A stretch of 64,000 nt of DNA from Rutstroemia sp. NJR-2017a BVV2 (GCA_002946415.1 NJPS01000048.1:1674001-1738000), one strand, 5' to 3'. Positions 1 through 12,248 are shown, counted from the stretch's first letter. Notes: generated from the letters alone by a model not told the origin. Made by a program: numbers and translations.

Positions 1-9
1 GCATCACCA

Positions 10-3000
10 ATGATGTCACCAGAAACTACGCAGGTCACTACCAACAACTCATCATTACAGGTCTCCCCAGAGGGCCCGCGTGGTCGTGAGTCAGAGGTGC
101 GACCACCTCCCTTCGAACTCCCCGAATCGATTTGCCCAACCGTTTCCCGAAAACCTAGCCAGAATGCCATGAACGAAGCCCTCAGTGGCAACAAGACGCC
201 AGGCCTAATGAGAAGATTGTCGAATAAACTCACCAGGAGGCAGTCACAAACTACGAGTCGGGATCAGAGCACAGGCCCTGCCGTCATTCGCCGACGGAGA
301 AGCGAGAGTACCCATCCTACTCCAGAGGCACTCAGAGGGGCAGCAGCGTTCGATTCGGAGGACGAAATTAGTGAAGACGGCAGAGAGGAACCACTCTATG
401 CGTTGGGAATAGATGGGTTTCGTGACAATTATCCAAGCTCAGCTGTTTCAATCGCTGGCTCTTCAACCGCCGGCTCCAGCTCGGGACAGGGACCGGGAAC
501 GGGGCCAGTCATACCATCAATTCTACTTCAAGGAACAACTATGACTAAAGTTACAAAGAAGAAACAAAAGTTACTTACATTGGTTCTTGATTCCGAAAGT
601 GCCAAGGTCTCGTGGGACAAGAACAGGCTATCCAAATCCTTCTATATCGACGACATTAAGGATATTCGAGTTGGCGCCGATGCACGAAACTACCGTCAAG
701 AATTTGGCATTGAGGTCGAACACGAACCCCGCTTCTTCTCTATCTTGTATGCTGTACCAGATAGATCCAATGGCCGTTCACAAAAAGTTATGCATCTCAT
801 TGCCGGCGATGATCAGACCTTCGATCTTTGGACCACAACCCTTGACGCCATTTCGAAACATCGACAGGAACTTATGACATCTCTCACTTCTTTCCACGAG
901 AAGGCTGTCAGAGCTTATTGGCGATCAGAAATGAGCAAATTATTTGCTGATAGGCCTCATGCAGAAGATGAGGAGGACCTCGACCTTACCGGGGTTGAGC
1001 GTCTTTGCAAAAACCTCCACATTCATACCTCATCTAATTACTTGAGATCTAGGTTTCGAAAGGCTGATGTCACCGGTACCGGTCGATTGAACTTTGCTGA
1101 ATTCCAGGAATTCGTCAAGCTTATGAAACGAAGAAACGATATTCGCGACATCTACACAGAACTTACCTCTGATGCGGAAAAAGGTCTTACCTTAAATGAA
1201 TTCCTCACCTTCCTCGCCGCTACTCAAGGTGAAAATATCGACAGTGACCGAGCCAAATGGGAAGCCATCTTCGCGAAGTTCACCAGACGATCAAAATCAC
1301 GGGATCTGTTCCAGCAGACAGGCGAGCCTTCGAGAATGAGTGAAGAAGCTCTAGCTACCTTTCTTACATCCGTCCACAACATGCCGCTCGAGAATGCACC
1401 TGAAACTTTTACGCTTGATCGACCCCTTCATGAGTATTTCATCTCCAGCTCGCACAACACTTATCTTTTAGGGCGACAGGTCGCTGGTGAATCGAGTGTT
1501 GAGGCTTACATTTCTGCCCTTTCTAGAGGATGCAGATGTGTCGAAGTGGATTGCTGGGATGGCAAAGATGGGCGACCAATTGTTGTACACGGACATACAA
1601 GAACGACATCTATTTTGTTTGCTGACGTTATGACTACCATTGCAAAATATGCATTTGTCAAATCCAAATTCCCGCTTTGGATTTCTCTTGAAGTCCACTG
1701 CTCGGACGCTCAACAAGCTTTGATGGCCCAAATCATCAAGGATACCTGTGGTGCAGCCCTCGTCACTGAACCTCTAGATCCTTCGGCCGAAGTGCTTCCT
1801 ACACCATCTCAACTCCTGGGCCGAATTCTAATCAAGGTCAGGAAGCCTCGAATTTTCCAGGAATTGCCTGTGAAATCGAACGGCCGCCAACGTGGTAACA
1901 GCCTTAGCTCGCCTCGCATATCTGCTATACAGCTCGATGGTCCTGGAGTTTCCAGTGGTGTGTCCCTTCCAAATTCCAAAACTTGGACCACAAGTTCTAC
2001 CTCACCAGCGAGCACCATCAAGGCAGGCAACCGTAAGAATGGCATTGAAGCCCAAGACAGCACCAGTAGTGGTACCAGCGACAGCGAGGGACCTGATGAC
2101 ATGCCCAATGACCGCAAGCAGAAGACTAGCAAGATAATCAAGGTTCTCGGTGAACTTGGTGTCTATAGTGCTGGAGTTAAGTTTCATGGTTTTGATGATC
2201 CTGAGAGCAAAGCGTACAACCATATTTTCTCATTCATGGAGCAGACGTTTGATAGGAACAGCAAGACCCAGGTGGATCGTCGTGCGATGACCAGACACAA
2301 TATGCGATATCTCATGCGAGTTTATCCTAACGGGTGGCGTGTGGCTTCCACCAACTTCGACCCTCTCAAGTATTGGCGCCGCAGTGTCCAGATGGTTGCT
2401 CTCAATTGGCAGACTCATGATTTGGGCATGCAATTGAACGATGCTATGTTCGCAGGTGGTACCGATCGTTCAGGCTACGTCCTGAAACCCAGCGAACTCA
2501 GGGAGATCAAGATGCTTCCTAGTGTCCCCGAGGAAGCCGGAGCTGGCCACATCAAGCGAGAACGCAAGAATGTCAACTTTTCCATTGATGTCATTTCTGC
2601 CCAGCAGCTCATGCGTCCTAAGGGATTAGGTCCTGGTCGTACCGTCGATCCGTATGTCGAAGTGGAAGTCTACCATGCTGACGACAAGAGCAAAGAAACC
2701 AAAGGTGTGGTTGGTGAAGGTGGCCATGATGCATCCGGCAAAGACGGTTCTTCTGGACTTGGTGCTCCTCACAAGCGTCGCACACATATTGTTCGCGAAA
2801 ATGGTTTCAATCCGGTCTTCGATAAGAAATTCAACTTCGCTCTCACAACCAAATACCCAGAACTCGTTTTCGTTCGCTGGACTGTCAGATGTTCACAAGA
2901 TGGTCATAACTTCAGTGATAGAGGCTTGCCTCTCGCTACTTATACTGCCAAATTGAGCAGTCTCAAACAGGGTTATCGCACTCTTCCTCTGTACGATACG

Positions 3001-3177
3001 AATGGAGACCAGTTCCTCTTCTCGACACTTTTCTGTCGTATCAAGATTGAACCAGCTACCAGCATCTACGTCAACGCCGAAACTTCTGAAAGTGTTGGCG
3101 TCCTCAAAAGTCTCGGTCGTACTGTCTTCAATCGAACTCCGCTTTCACCAAAGATCTCCGCCGAAAGTGGCCACTAA
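10..3177 (+). CDS. PLC1: Phosphoinositide-specific phospholipase C (delta-like)
   Basis: Single-exon reading frame of 1055 residues. The enzyme cleaves PIP2 to diacylglycerol and IP3 at membranes and feeds calcium signalling. Visible order: a low-complexity Ser/Arg-rich N-terminus; a PH-like region at about 177-293; an EF-hand region at about 330-440; the X catalytic box from about 470, with the first catalytic His in SSSHNTYLLGRQ and the second in VVHGHTRT; a low-complexity X-Y linker at about 620-705; the Y box at about 710-830 (GVKFHGF, YPNGWR, NWQTHDLGMQLND); and a C-terminal C2 domain at about 855-1005. This is the full delta/fungal PLC1 architecture. The frame is open to the window edge only nine bases upstream (no stop), so ATG at 10 may be internal and the true N-terminus may lie outside. 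Family assignment is very secure; the start is not. Confidence 0.95.
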   Translation: MMSPETTQVTTNNSSLQVSPEGPRGRESEVRPPPFELPESICPTVSRKPSQNAMNEALSGNKTPGLMRRLSNKLTRRQSQTTSRDQSTGPAVIRRRRSESTHPTPEALRGAAAFDSEDEISEDGREEPLYALGIDGFRDNYPSSAVSIAGSSTAGSSSGQGPGTGPVIPSILLQGTTMTKVTKKKQKLLTLVLDSESAKVSWDKNRLSKSFYIDDIKDIRVGADARNYRQEFGIEVEHEPRFFSILYAVPDRSNGRSQKVMHLIAGDDQTFDLWTTTLDAISKHRQELMTSLTSFHEKAVRAYWRSEMSKLFADRPHAEDEEDLDLTGVERLCKNLHIHTSSNYLRSRFRKADVTGTGRLNFAEFQEFVKLMKRRNDIRDIYTELTSDAEKGLTLNEFLTFLAATQGENIDSDRAKWEAIFAKFTRRSKSRDLFQQTGEPSRMSEEALATFLTSVHNMPLENAPETFTLDRPLHEYFISSSHNTYLLGRQVAGESSVEAYISALSRGCRCVEVDCWDGKDGRPIVVHGHTRTTSILFADVMTTIAKYAFVKSKFPLWISLEVHCSDAQQALMAQIIKDTCGAALVTEPLDPSAEVLPTPSQLLGRILIKVRKPRIFQELPVKSNGRQRGNSLSSPRISAIQLDGPGVSSGVSLPNSKTWTTSSTSPASTIKAGNRKNGIEAQDSTSSGTSDSEGPDDMPNDRKQKTSKIIKVLGELGVYSAGVKFHGFDDPESKAYNHIFSFMEQTFDRNSKTQVDRRAMTRHNMRYLMRVYPNGWRVASTNFDPLKYWRRSVQMVALNWQTHDLGMQLNDAMFAGGTDRSGYVLKPSELREIKMLPSVPEEAGAGHIKRERKNVNFSIDVISAQQLMRPKGLGPGRTVDPYVEVEVYHADDKSKETKGVVGEGGHDASGKDGSSGLGAPHKRRTHIVRENGFNPVFDKKFNFALTTKYPELVFVRWTVRCSQDGHNFSDRGLPLATYTAKLSSLKQGYRTLPLYDTNGDQFLFSTLFCRIKIEPATSIYVNAETSESVGVLKSLGRTVFNRTPLSPKISAESGH

Positions 3178-4959
3178 TGATCTCAACCTCGAAATCCACC
3201 AACTTTCCATTCATCTGTACAGATTATACTATAATGTAATACTATATCTCATGAAGCGTCTCCTCAATTGACGGATACCTCCTTCGTTGCATTTTCTTTT
3301 TGGAAACAGCGATACAGCAACCATCTGGTGTTACTGTCAGATTGTACACATGGCGCATCTGGTCGCCTTACTCGATTTTGAACAATATCCAGGCCTCACA
3401 TTATAACGTGGGGCATTTCTGTTACAGCGAGCTCTCTGATTTTCATCTCATTTTCAGCAAGGCGCAAGCAAAGTATTTGCAAAGACAAAGATACTCAGCA
3501 TCGGCATATCAAATTGTTACAATTGTTTTCGTTCAAATGGTCGCATCATATTACAGGGAGGGATCATAAAAGTGGCTCGCGCTGCGCTTTTGCATGCGTT
3601 GTTTTTCGCGCTGGTGTTTGTTCCATAACGGATGGATGGGAAGGGCGTACTCGATTTGACCGCACCACTCGGTGATATTTGCATGATTCACGTTTACAAC
3701 AACACACTCCACTCTCTTAAATTTTCCTTTGTCCTTCTTCTATTTCATTGCAAGGGGGGCTACAGGTTGAGCTGTCTTTTTGCTGGGTTGGAATTCAGAT
3801 TCCTCTCCTATTTTTTTGTCGCATTTTTCTTTCGCAGGCCGAGTGTTTTTTGGGCGGGCTGCATTGGGTTGCATCATTGCTGGATGGGTTCTGTTTTTTG
3901 GATGGATTTTCACCACGAATGGATGGAATGGATGGCGTTTTATCTGATACGTTTTAAACCCGACACATACCCCCTCTGCATGGTTGGAGCGGGGTTTGAT
4001 TTGGTTGGGAATCAAGGGGACTTACATATCCTCACTTAACGGCCTTCGCATATTGTGTATACCTAGTTGGATGATCTGGGGGGATTTTTCTCGTTTTTAG
4101 CTGGATGGCTGGCTGGTTTGTCTGTATGGTCGCTTGCGGGATGAGGGAAAGCTTGGCCTAGCTAGATCTTGGGATTTACTTTGCGATGACGTTATGGGAT
4201 AGGTCTTTTATGGGAAGTGGTGCTTTGATGGCCGAAGAAGAAGAAGAAAGGGGAGGGGATAGGAATTGGGAAAGATGGCAGTTGAGATGAGATGCGATGC
4301 GTTGCTTTTAGATACCACGTGGAATGGATGGGAAGAGAGTGGTACAGAGATATCCAAGAGAATACAATTGATTGAATTCCCTAAACATCGTATACTGGTT
4401 GCATCATCCCGTCTCCTGTTATGCATTGACCATCGAATTTGAACTTAACCGTGCCTTGTGTGTTCAGTTGTATACATATATCGCTAAGTCTTATGCGGAG
4501 AATAAGGATGGATAGATGGACGTAAATTTGGGGGGGGAAAAGACACTTTGCCTATTTACTCCCTCTACTTTCTTGTATATAATACTAACTGTCTATTTTA
4601 TAATCTTATCATGTCAAATTTACCTAACCACTCCCTCCCTTACCTCCTATGTCGATCCGAGAAAGGACTTTTTAGAGATATCTATCTATCCATTCAACAT
4701 GCTGTTCATTCCTTCATTTATCATCTATCTATTATCCCTTCTAGTAATAACCCATTCCTATCCGTATCCCTCTATCTCATATTATAGAAGATGCATATAC
4801 CCATGCCAGCCAAAGATTTCCTATAATGTAGAACTCAAATTGACTGCGGCTGTTGTTTCCCCTCTCCAGTTGTTTTTTCGTCTAGTTATTCCTATCTTTC
4901 ATTCGATTGTTCACTCACAAGAGGAATACGAATGAGAGATCATCTCCCTTATATCATCC
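3178..4959. other. Intergenic, convergent 3' ends
   Basis: Space between the 3' ends of PLC1 and the Zn2Cys6 regulator. It is T-rich with scattered GGATGG runs near 3900-4120 and an AT-rich stretch at about 4540-4930. Short open frames occur but none has a recognisable domain, good start context or splice-linked continuation. Probably 3' untranslated regions plus spacer. Confidence 0.6.
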
Positions 4960-6728
4960 TCACTCCCCCCCAAAATCCTCCTCCGCACTCGCAATCTCCC
5001 CATCCTGCCACACCGTAATATGCCTCTTCATCTCCACAACATCCGCCAGCAACCCCGCCTGCTGAATCCCCGTCACCAGCGCAATCCTCCTTAAATTCCT
5101 CACCGCATACGCTCTCACCCCATCCGTCGCCGTCGGCATGTTCCCCGCCAGGTACAGCGGCCAGAGTAGGAAGTACCCGCCGGAGAACCGCATCACAGGA
5201 AAATCGCAATTAGACCCACTATCTTTGCAGAAGTGCGTCCACGGCTGCGAATACGAGGACGAGGAAGAGGACGAATGTGTATCCGGATGCACGGTATACC
5301 CCACGTGCTGCGGCACCGAGGCCAGGATCTCCGCTTGCATCAGATGCATGTTGCGGAAGGAATTCTGCAGATGGAACGCAGCGACGGGGTCATCCCGGCG
5401 CAGGCTCGGGCTCGCAGAGGCGCGGTCATCGGTTATCAGCGCGTGGATGATTTCGTTGAGCAGGATCCGCAGCTGGCGGATCGCGTTCCAGATCTGTGCG
5501 ATCCAGTGGTCGTAGTAGATGTGGTAGTGGCCGTTATACACGATCTCGGGATCCTGGTCCGTGTACACGGTTTTGTATTCCCAGTCAGGCGGGACATGGT
5601 TGAAGAAGTCGAGGAACTCGCCGTCGAGGGCGAGGGCTTGTGAGAGGAGGGTTTGGGTGCTGTATGTGGGGGTGGTCAGGTTGGCGTGGTAGCGCGCGTT
5701 GAATTTGCTGAATTTGATCATGGTATTTTGCGCGCGCCAGGCGGGGTCGACGCGGGTGAGAGACTGCTCGGCCAGTGCTTGCATCTCGACGATGTATTTG
5801 GGAAGCGGGATGTCCCGCTGGATGCACGAGATCAGCATGCTGGAGGTGACGTGGGCAAGCAGGCGGATGCCGCCGGGGGTTTTCACGGCGTCGGGCCCGC
5901 GCAGCTTGACGACGGCGGCGGCGCCGTGGATGTGTTGTGCCCAGGCTTGCATGGATTTTTGGCTCGTGCCGGTGAAGATTTCGTAGATGCTGAGGATTAG
6001 GATCGCCATTAAGGTACTGTCTTTTTTGACGGCGGTGGGGCAGCGTAGCGCGGCGTTGGTTAGGCGCAGGGCTTTGGTGTATTGGGATTGCGCTTTGGGG
6101 AGGAGCTCGGGGGCTTTGACTGAGTGGGAGTATCCGATTAGACCGACGGCGTGCACGGCGGCTACGAGGTTGTCGTCGACGCCGTCGGATTCGTAGAGGT
6201 CGGCGAGTCGGTCGAGGTGCCCCCGCGTGGGCCCATGATCGCCAATTACGTAGTTGGATACGAAGAATGCGGCGGCTCGGTCTTCGATTGTGGAGGTTAT
6301 GTTGAGATAGGTTGGAGATATGATCTGAGCTCCTTGTGATGGTGTCCTTTGTGCAAGCTCAAGGGATGAACTGGGAGAAGCGGATGATGAAGATACAGTC
6401 GAAATAGGGGCTGCTGATGGCGCAGCTTTCTGTCTAGCTTTTTCGTGCTTGGCTTTGGCTTTCTTAATCACGTTGGTGGTTTCTTCCCGGAAGATCACGT
6501 CCACTTGGGCGCGGTATCCGGGACATTGTCGACCGGCATTCTGACACTGTGTGCAGCCATGGGGTAGTGCGTCACACTATGGGAATAATGTTAGCGAATA
6601 TGCTTATTCATGGATGTGGCATGCAGGAGGGAGGGTGGTTGCATTTGAGACACATTGAGGAGCCATACTTTGGTCTTTCTTGCTCGGCATGCATGACAGC
6701 TCCTTGAGGGCTTTCCACAGAAAACCAT
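4960..6728 (-). CDS. Zn2Cys6 transcription factor with fungal C-terminal domain
   Basis: Two exons on the minus strand: 6728-6669 and 6576-4960, giving 558 residues. The 92-base intron (GTATGG...CATAG) splits the zinc cluster. The joined N-terminus has CX2CX6CX6CX2CX6C at Cys 11, 14, 21, 28, 31 and 38, starting at the second half of exon 1 (SCHACRARKTK). After a basic linker and a Ser/Ala-rich segment, the rest resembles the fungal transcription factor regulatory region of the type annotated as fungal-specific TF domain 2 (helical, no catalytic motif). It is transcribed away from the DHA2 transporter that begins at 7705, sharing a roughly 980-base promoter, so regulation of that transporter is a reasonable inference. 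The target is otherwise unknown. Coding strand is C-rich early and G-rich late. Confidence 0.9.
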
Positions 6729-7704
6729 GCCTCGTCGGAGGGGGATTCGTGGTGCTGTAGACTAGATACACACACGCCTAATGAAATGTCGTATTGGGAG
6801 ATTCACTAGCCCAAATTAGAATGGAAATTCCGTGCGGGTCTAGCGTCTGCTGTCCTAGGCGTATCAATTGTCTGGATCAAGTTTGAGATTGTCAACATCA
6901 AAGTCGGATTCTCTCCTGCTTCCAAGACGGTCACAAAGTGGATTCAATCAATCTTCGCAATGGTTGTTCGAAACAGGAAGTCGATGAAGTTGTGCACGCC
7001 AAGTGAGGATCTTAGTCTTGGAACATCAACCGGCCGAGCATAAAACGGCGCAATCGATGGATATAAAGCAAGTGGCGCATCTTGGGAAGAAGGCCAAGCT
7101 TACGTCTTCAACAGGGAGGTAGGAATTACACGGGCGGATCGTCAGCCTGCGTCCAATTAAAGTGGTCGGCAAGTCTTCGTCTAAACTACTATATTGGGTA
7201 TGCAGGAAGTTGACGAATGAGAGAATGCTATTTTGCTCCGCTTTTCCTAAGCCCCTTCCTTCAGCTTGACATCAACATATTCTTTTCCAATATCTAACCA
7301 AAAGGGCGTTCATGAAGACCGATTTTCTTAGATCAGACGTCATAATCACATTGCATGTCATTATTGCAGGAGTAGACGATGGGATGTAGGCAGAAACGTC
7401 GCTAAGATGGCGGGGCAGTATGCTTTGGCAATGGGCTCCAATCGGTCAGTACCCGTTTGACCAGATCGATAGGGCTGTGCTAAACCACATTCCCATGTTG
7501 TCGCTGCGATATCTCGATTTCCTATTTGGGGTGTACATGAAGCTGAGCCCATGTTCTTTCAACATCACTCATAAATACATGCAGCGTTTCCAGCACAATG
7601 TCTCTTTTCAATTTATCATCAAGTGATTCAACCCTACGACTTCATCGATCAGTACTTAAGTTCCACCAAAAGTCAGTTCTTCTATATAGCGCCTTTGTTC
7701 GAGG
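6729..7704. promoter_or_regulatory. Divergent promoter between regulator and MFS transporter
   Basis: About 980 bases between two start codons on opposite strands. A TATA-like TATAAA occurs near 7060. Short open frames inside have no domain. It presumably carries both promoters and possibly binding sites for the adjacent Zn2Cys6 protein, but I did not identify a convincing CGG-type inverted site. Confidence 0.5.
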
Positions 7705-9651
7705 ATGGCTGTATATTTATACAGAAAATGGAAAGCTACAAGGGAAGAACCTGCTGCCCCGGTCCCAGTTGTCCCTTGCAAACATAGAATCATTCGGCTA
7801 GATCTTTCATCAGAGCAGTCAGCACCGATACCACTCGAAACACTTCCCGACCGGGATACGGATGCTACATCAAACACTGGAAAGAACGACGCAGTTATAA
7901 ATTATGACTCACCTTGTGCACTGTGCGAAGAAGATCGACGAGCCGCAAAGTCATACAGGTGGAAGCTGACCGCGGGTCTTATGCTGCCGTATACGGTACA
8001 AGCACTAGATCTTACTATCATTGCTGGCGCACTACCATTCATCGCTTCAAATTTCAGTGAGCTCTTCCTTATGAAATGAATTTCAATGTCATGAATTGCT
8101 GCTGACGTACTTCATGATCAACTTTCGCAACTAAACTGGATCATCTCCGCATTTAACCTAACAGCAACAACCTTTATACCCGCCTGGGGTCAAGTTGCAG
8201 ACATATTCGGACGGTATGCTGCTCTTCAAACAGCCTTGATTCTTACACTTATTGGAAGCGCACTCTGCGCTGGCGCACCTTTAAGTGCATTCACCATGTT
8301 TCTAGTCGGTCGCGCTCTGCAGGGCATCGGGTGTTCGGGTCTTTTAATCTTGACGAAAGTCCTACTAGCAGATAAAGTATCACTCCGAGAAAACGCAAAT
8401 AACAACAGCACATTTGCCATCGTGGGAGGTATAGCTTATGGCGTGGGTCCCACCATCGGAGGCTACTTAACCCAAGTCTCGTGGCGATGGTGTTTTATAA
8501 TCAACATCCCAATCGCAGCTCTCGGCATGGTTCTAGCACATTTCCTTCTCCGTCCTCTCCTACTCGGTCCCCAACCCATCACCCGCATCGACGACGGCGT
8601 TGAAATGCCTGGCTCCGCGACCTTCCTCTCTCGTCTCTCCACAATCGATTTCGGCGGGCAATTCCTCTTCCTCTTCGGCATGGGCCTCTTCATCCTCGCT
8701 ATCACCTGGGCCGGCGCATACTACCCCTGGTCCTCCATCAAAGTGATCATCCCGCTCATCCTCGGCATTCTCCTCCTCCTCCTCTTCCTCATCTGGGAAT
8801 CCCTCATGCAGCCCGGCCTCCTCCTCGCCCGCAAATCCCCCTACCGCCGGGCCATGCTCCCCCTGCACCTCATCCTCAGCCGCAACGCCGGCCTCCTCAT
8901 GTACATCAACTTCGTCACCGGCATGGCCATGTACGCCGTCTTCTACTTCGTCGACTTATACTTCGCGTTGGTCCTGCAATTCTCCTCCGGCGAAAGCGGG
9001 AAGAATCTCCTGTACTATATCCCAGGCCTGGGACTCGGTGTCTTCATGGCTGTTTACGCGGTCAATGTCTTCCCGAGGCAGACCTGGTATCCGCTTTTCC
9101 TGGGCACAATCATCGAGCCATTGGGAATCACGCTTCTTGCCGCAGCCATCTCGTGGGGTCATTTACCGACCGTTTACGGCATGCTTGCGTTGACGGGAGT
9201 AGGCACGGGAATTCGCTTTATGCCGGGGACGTTGCATGCGATTGGGTATTATCCGAAACATGTCGCGTCGTTGGTGTCGATGATGTCGCTGTCCTCGTCG
9301 CTGGGAGGGACGCTGGCGCTGACGATTATGCTGAATATTTTCAATAACCATCTTGCGGGAAAAGGGGTGGTGGTGTCGGGGGTGCAGAGTGTGGGGAATG
9401 GGACGTTGGAGGATGATGTGAGGGATGTGGCGAAGAAGGGGATTGTGGTGGCATTTTTTGCTATTACGAGTTTTTTGTGGTTGGGGGTGGGAGCATGTGC
9501 GGGGTTGGGTAATGTGTGGATTGTTGGGGAAGGGGAGGCTGGAGGAAGTGGTGGGGAGGAAGGAGAGGGGATAAATATGGGGAATGTGTGTGAAGGAAGT
9601 TTCTTGGGGAGTCTTGTGAGGAGAGGTGGAAGTCGAGGAGAAAAAGTTTGA
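7705..9651 (+). CDS. MFS transporter, DHA2-like (14-TM drug:H+ antiporter type)
   Basis: Modelled as 7705-8056 joined to 8117-9651, 628 residues. The N-terminal tail is cytosolic with a CALC motif, then TM1 (LPYTVQALDLTIIAGALPF), motif A (GQVADIFGRYAAL) and motif C (GGIAYGVGPTIGGYL), followed by about 12 further hydrophobic segments. This fits the fungal DHA2 family, which exports drugs, mycotoxins or other small molecules at the plasma membrane. The join is needed because the first frame stops soon after FIASNF, while the conserved QLSQLNWIISAFNL begins at 8119. The donor GTGAGC and branch GCTGAC are normal, but the matching 3' end reads CATG, not an AG. A canonical AG at 8163-8164 stays in frame but deletes 16 residues at the start of TM2. 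So the gene may be impaired or use a rare splice. It is divergent from the Zn2Cys6 regulator. Confidence 0.85.
8057..8116 (+). other. Intron with non-canonical GT-TG borders
   Basis: Sixty-base intron inferred from protein continuity across TM1-TM2 of the MFS transporter. It has a GTGAGC donor and a GCTGAC branch site about 12 bases before the expected end, but the last bases are TTCATG. It contains in-frame stops, so retention would truncate the protein. Confidence 0.6.
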
Positions 9652-10011
9652 TATTTAAGTCGAAGTGTAGTTGGATGTGATTGGTCTTATTTGTCAAATA
9701 TTCGCAGGTCGTTGAGTTGTTGTTTACATATCCACACGATGAGCCAGTTCGCTGAAAAGTCCAAGGTTTCCTAGGGTATATACAATCCTTGCAGCAGATC
9801 TATAAACCAAAAGTGACGCCACTCCTGAAGGGTACCTGCTCTGTCCCACACGATCCCATGTAGATGACTTTACAGATTTCGAGACCGACTCGAACATAAT
9901 GTTATATTCCTATAGAATACATACTTTACAAAACATCATCTCTTCCAACTCCTAACGCTCAAACAAAAGCACTAGACCATACACAAAATCCACCCAAGAC
10001 TACGAAAACCC
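9652..10011. other. Short convergent intergenic spacer
   Basis: Spacer of 360 bases between the stop codons of the MFS transporter and the permease. AT-rich towards the permease side, consistent with two 3' untranslated regions. Nothing else seen. Confidence 0.6.
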
Positions 10012-12248
10012 TTAACAAAGCATCTTATAGATCTTCTTCCACCTAGGCATCCTCCTCCCATCCGGGCCCAGCCCGTCAAAATCCACGACTTTCGGCAACC
10101 TAACCTCGTTCCTCCCCGTCACCAAATCAATATCCTCAATCCTCATAAACTTGGTTTGATACAACCATTTATATCCCCCATAAAACATCGCAACCACCGG
10201 AAGTGCCAAATATGCCTCGAAAAAGTTACTTACTTTCTTACTCGTGCTAAGCTTACTAACATCAATGCCTACCGGTGCAATCGCCACCCAGAACTGCGCA
10301 ACGAGAACTAATGCAAGAGCTATAAGTCCAATCCAGGAGCCGACTGATCCAATAGGTGACTGGTAGATAAGCGAGTCGAGACGGTTTCCCTGATGGAGCC
10401 AAGCTGCGCGGAAACGGATATGCGAGTAGCAGATGCAGCCCCAAGTGAAGATAGCCGAGAGGCCAGACAGGGCAAGCATCCAGGTGAAAGCCTGGCCCTG
10501 GAAAGGAGTGATATAGAGGAAAGCCAGAAGGCCAAATAATGCAGCGACGCCGAGGGCAACGAGCGGTCGGCCTTTGCGGTCGATATATGCGAGGGCTTTG
10601 GGGGCTTGACCTTGAGCTGCGAGCGAGGAGAGAAGACGAGAAGAGCCGTACATGCAGGAGTTGGCGACAGAGAGAACGGCAATGAGGATCACAGCATTCA
10701 TGACGGAGTCGAGGCCGGTGATACCTGCGTCTTGAATGGCGATGATAAAGGGAGAGGCTTTGTCGCCAATGCTGTTTGTCGTGATGAGGGACGGTGAGTC
10801 GTAAGGTACGAGGAGTCCTATTATGACTGTGCATGTATGTTAGGGATCATATCTTTGATTTTGGATTGCTCAATGCTGTACCTATACTCAGGACATAGAA
10901 CTGTGAGCGATTAGCTAGTGTCAAGCGGAGGATTCTAATGAAACTCACAAGTACGATGCGCCAGAATACCTGCTTGATGGCTGTTGGCAGGGATTTACTT
11001 GGATTGTAAGTCTCAGCAGCGGCGAGAGCAACCAATTCCGTTCCGGCAAAAGCAAAAGCAGCTGTAACAAGCGTATTGCAAAATCCTTTGAAGCCATGGT
11101 TGAAAGCTCCAGGATTACTCCAATACCTTCCACCTATATACCCAGTTGTTGGAGTTCCTGTGCAATTTATGACTGCTCCAAGAATACTGAAGGAGCGATG
11201 AGTATACGATGCGGATTATGGAGCAGCTAGACACTTACATGAAACCTATGATTGCTGTGACTTTTAAGATAGAAAACCCGTACTCGGCTTCACCATAAAC
11301 CTTTACTTCGCATAGATTTATCGCAACAATCCCTATCAGGAACACAGAGATGCTAACCCAGTGTGGTATTGGCAAGTTCCAGTACTCGAGAGTGATCGAA
11401 GCAGCGATGATTTCCAGAGGCATGACAATCAGTGACCGTAAAGCATAATTCATTCCCGTGGCAAAACCGAACTGTCAAGCGAGAGTCAGCGATCGCCTTC
11501 ATGGATGAACCGAAAGATAGGGGGGCAACTCCGAATAAAATAGAGCACTGAATGAATGAAGAAATAGGGAGGTAGTGGGTATGGTGCTTACAGCAGGATC
11601 GATAAATCGGGTCGCAAATGTAGAAAATGATCCTGTACACTCGTTAGCAACACCAAAGCAGAATACGGCCTCCTTGTTGACGTACCAGCCACTGGAAACG
11701 CGACAGCCATCTCGCCTAACACCATTGTTAACTCTACCTATCCAAGAATGACCGCACAACGAGTGTACCTAATGCTTGGACTGTACAGAACAGCGCTCCT
11801 CCCAAAAGCAGGTATGCAATCAGTAGAGATGCCGGACCACCAGTTTGAAGAGCTGCTCCTGAGCTCACAAACAACCCCGTGCCTAGAACAATCAGCAACT
11901 CTGCGGACACATAGGGACAACATAACCTACCGATCGATCCACCGATTGCTATCATCTGTTCTTCTACGTCAGGATATAGTTCCGCAATATCACAAGGGAA
12001 TTCCATACCTGCAAATGACGACCCTTCAAAACTCTCACCAGGGATGTGTTTGCGGAGTTCGTGGCCGCCGCTCTATTATTGTACACTCTGCCATTAGAGC
12101 CTTTGAATATCGTAGACTTGACCTCGTGCTCGTCATTACTTCGAAAATTGTCAAAAACTCTCGTTCGAGATTTCCGTGTTTCTGTTGGTTGAAGCAACAA
12201 AGGCGACACCGTCGAGCTCGACGAGACGTACGACTGGTTGCTATCCAT
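10012..12248 (-). CDS. Amino-acid permease (yeast AAT/GAP1-like family)
   Basis: Nine exons on the minus strand: 12248-12009, 11955-11931, 11882-11769, 11715-11686, 11632-11592, 11471-11239, 11186-10949, 10900-10882, 10826-10012; 584 residues. All junctions keep frame with GT-AG borders. After an 80-residue hydrophilic tail comes the family signature MIAIGGSIGTGLFVSSG at the start of TM1, then about 12 TM segments; FAFAGTELVALAAAE (TM6 region) and SVANSCMYGSSRLLSSLAAQGQAPK are typical of the AAT family. These are proton-coupled plasma-membrane importers of amino acids; substrate range cannot be read here. Four internal exons are 19-41 bases long, so automated models may misplace them. The start is the first in-frame ATG; the frame is open upstream but only from a GTG. 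Confidence 0.92.
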
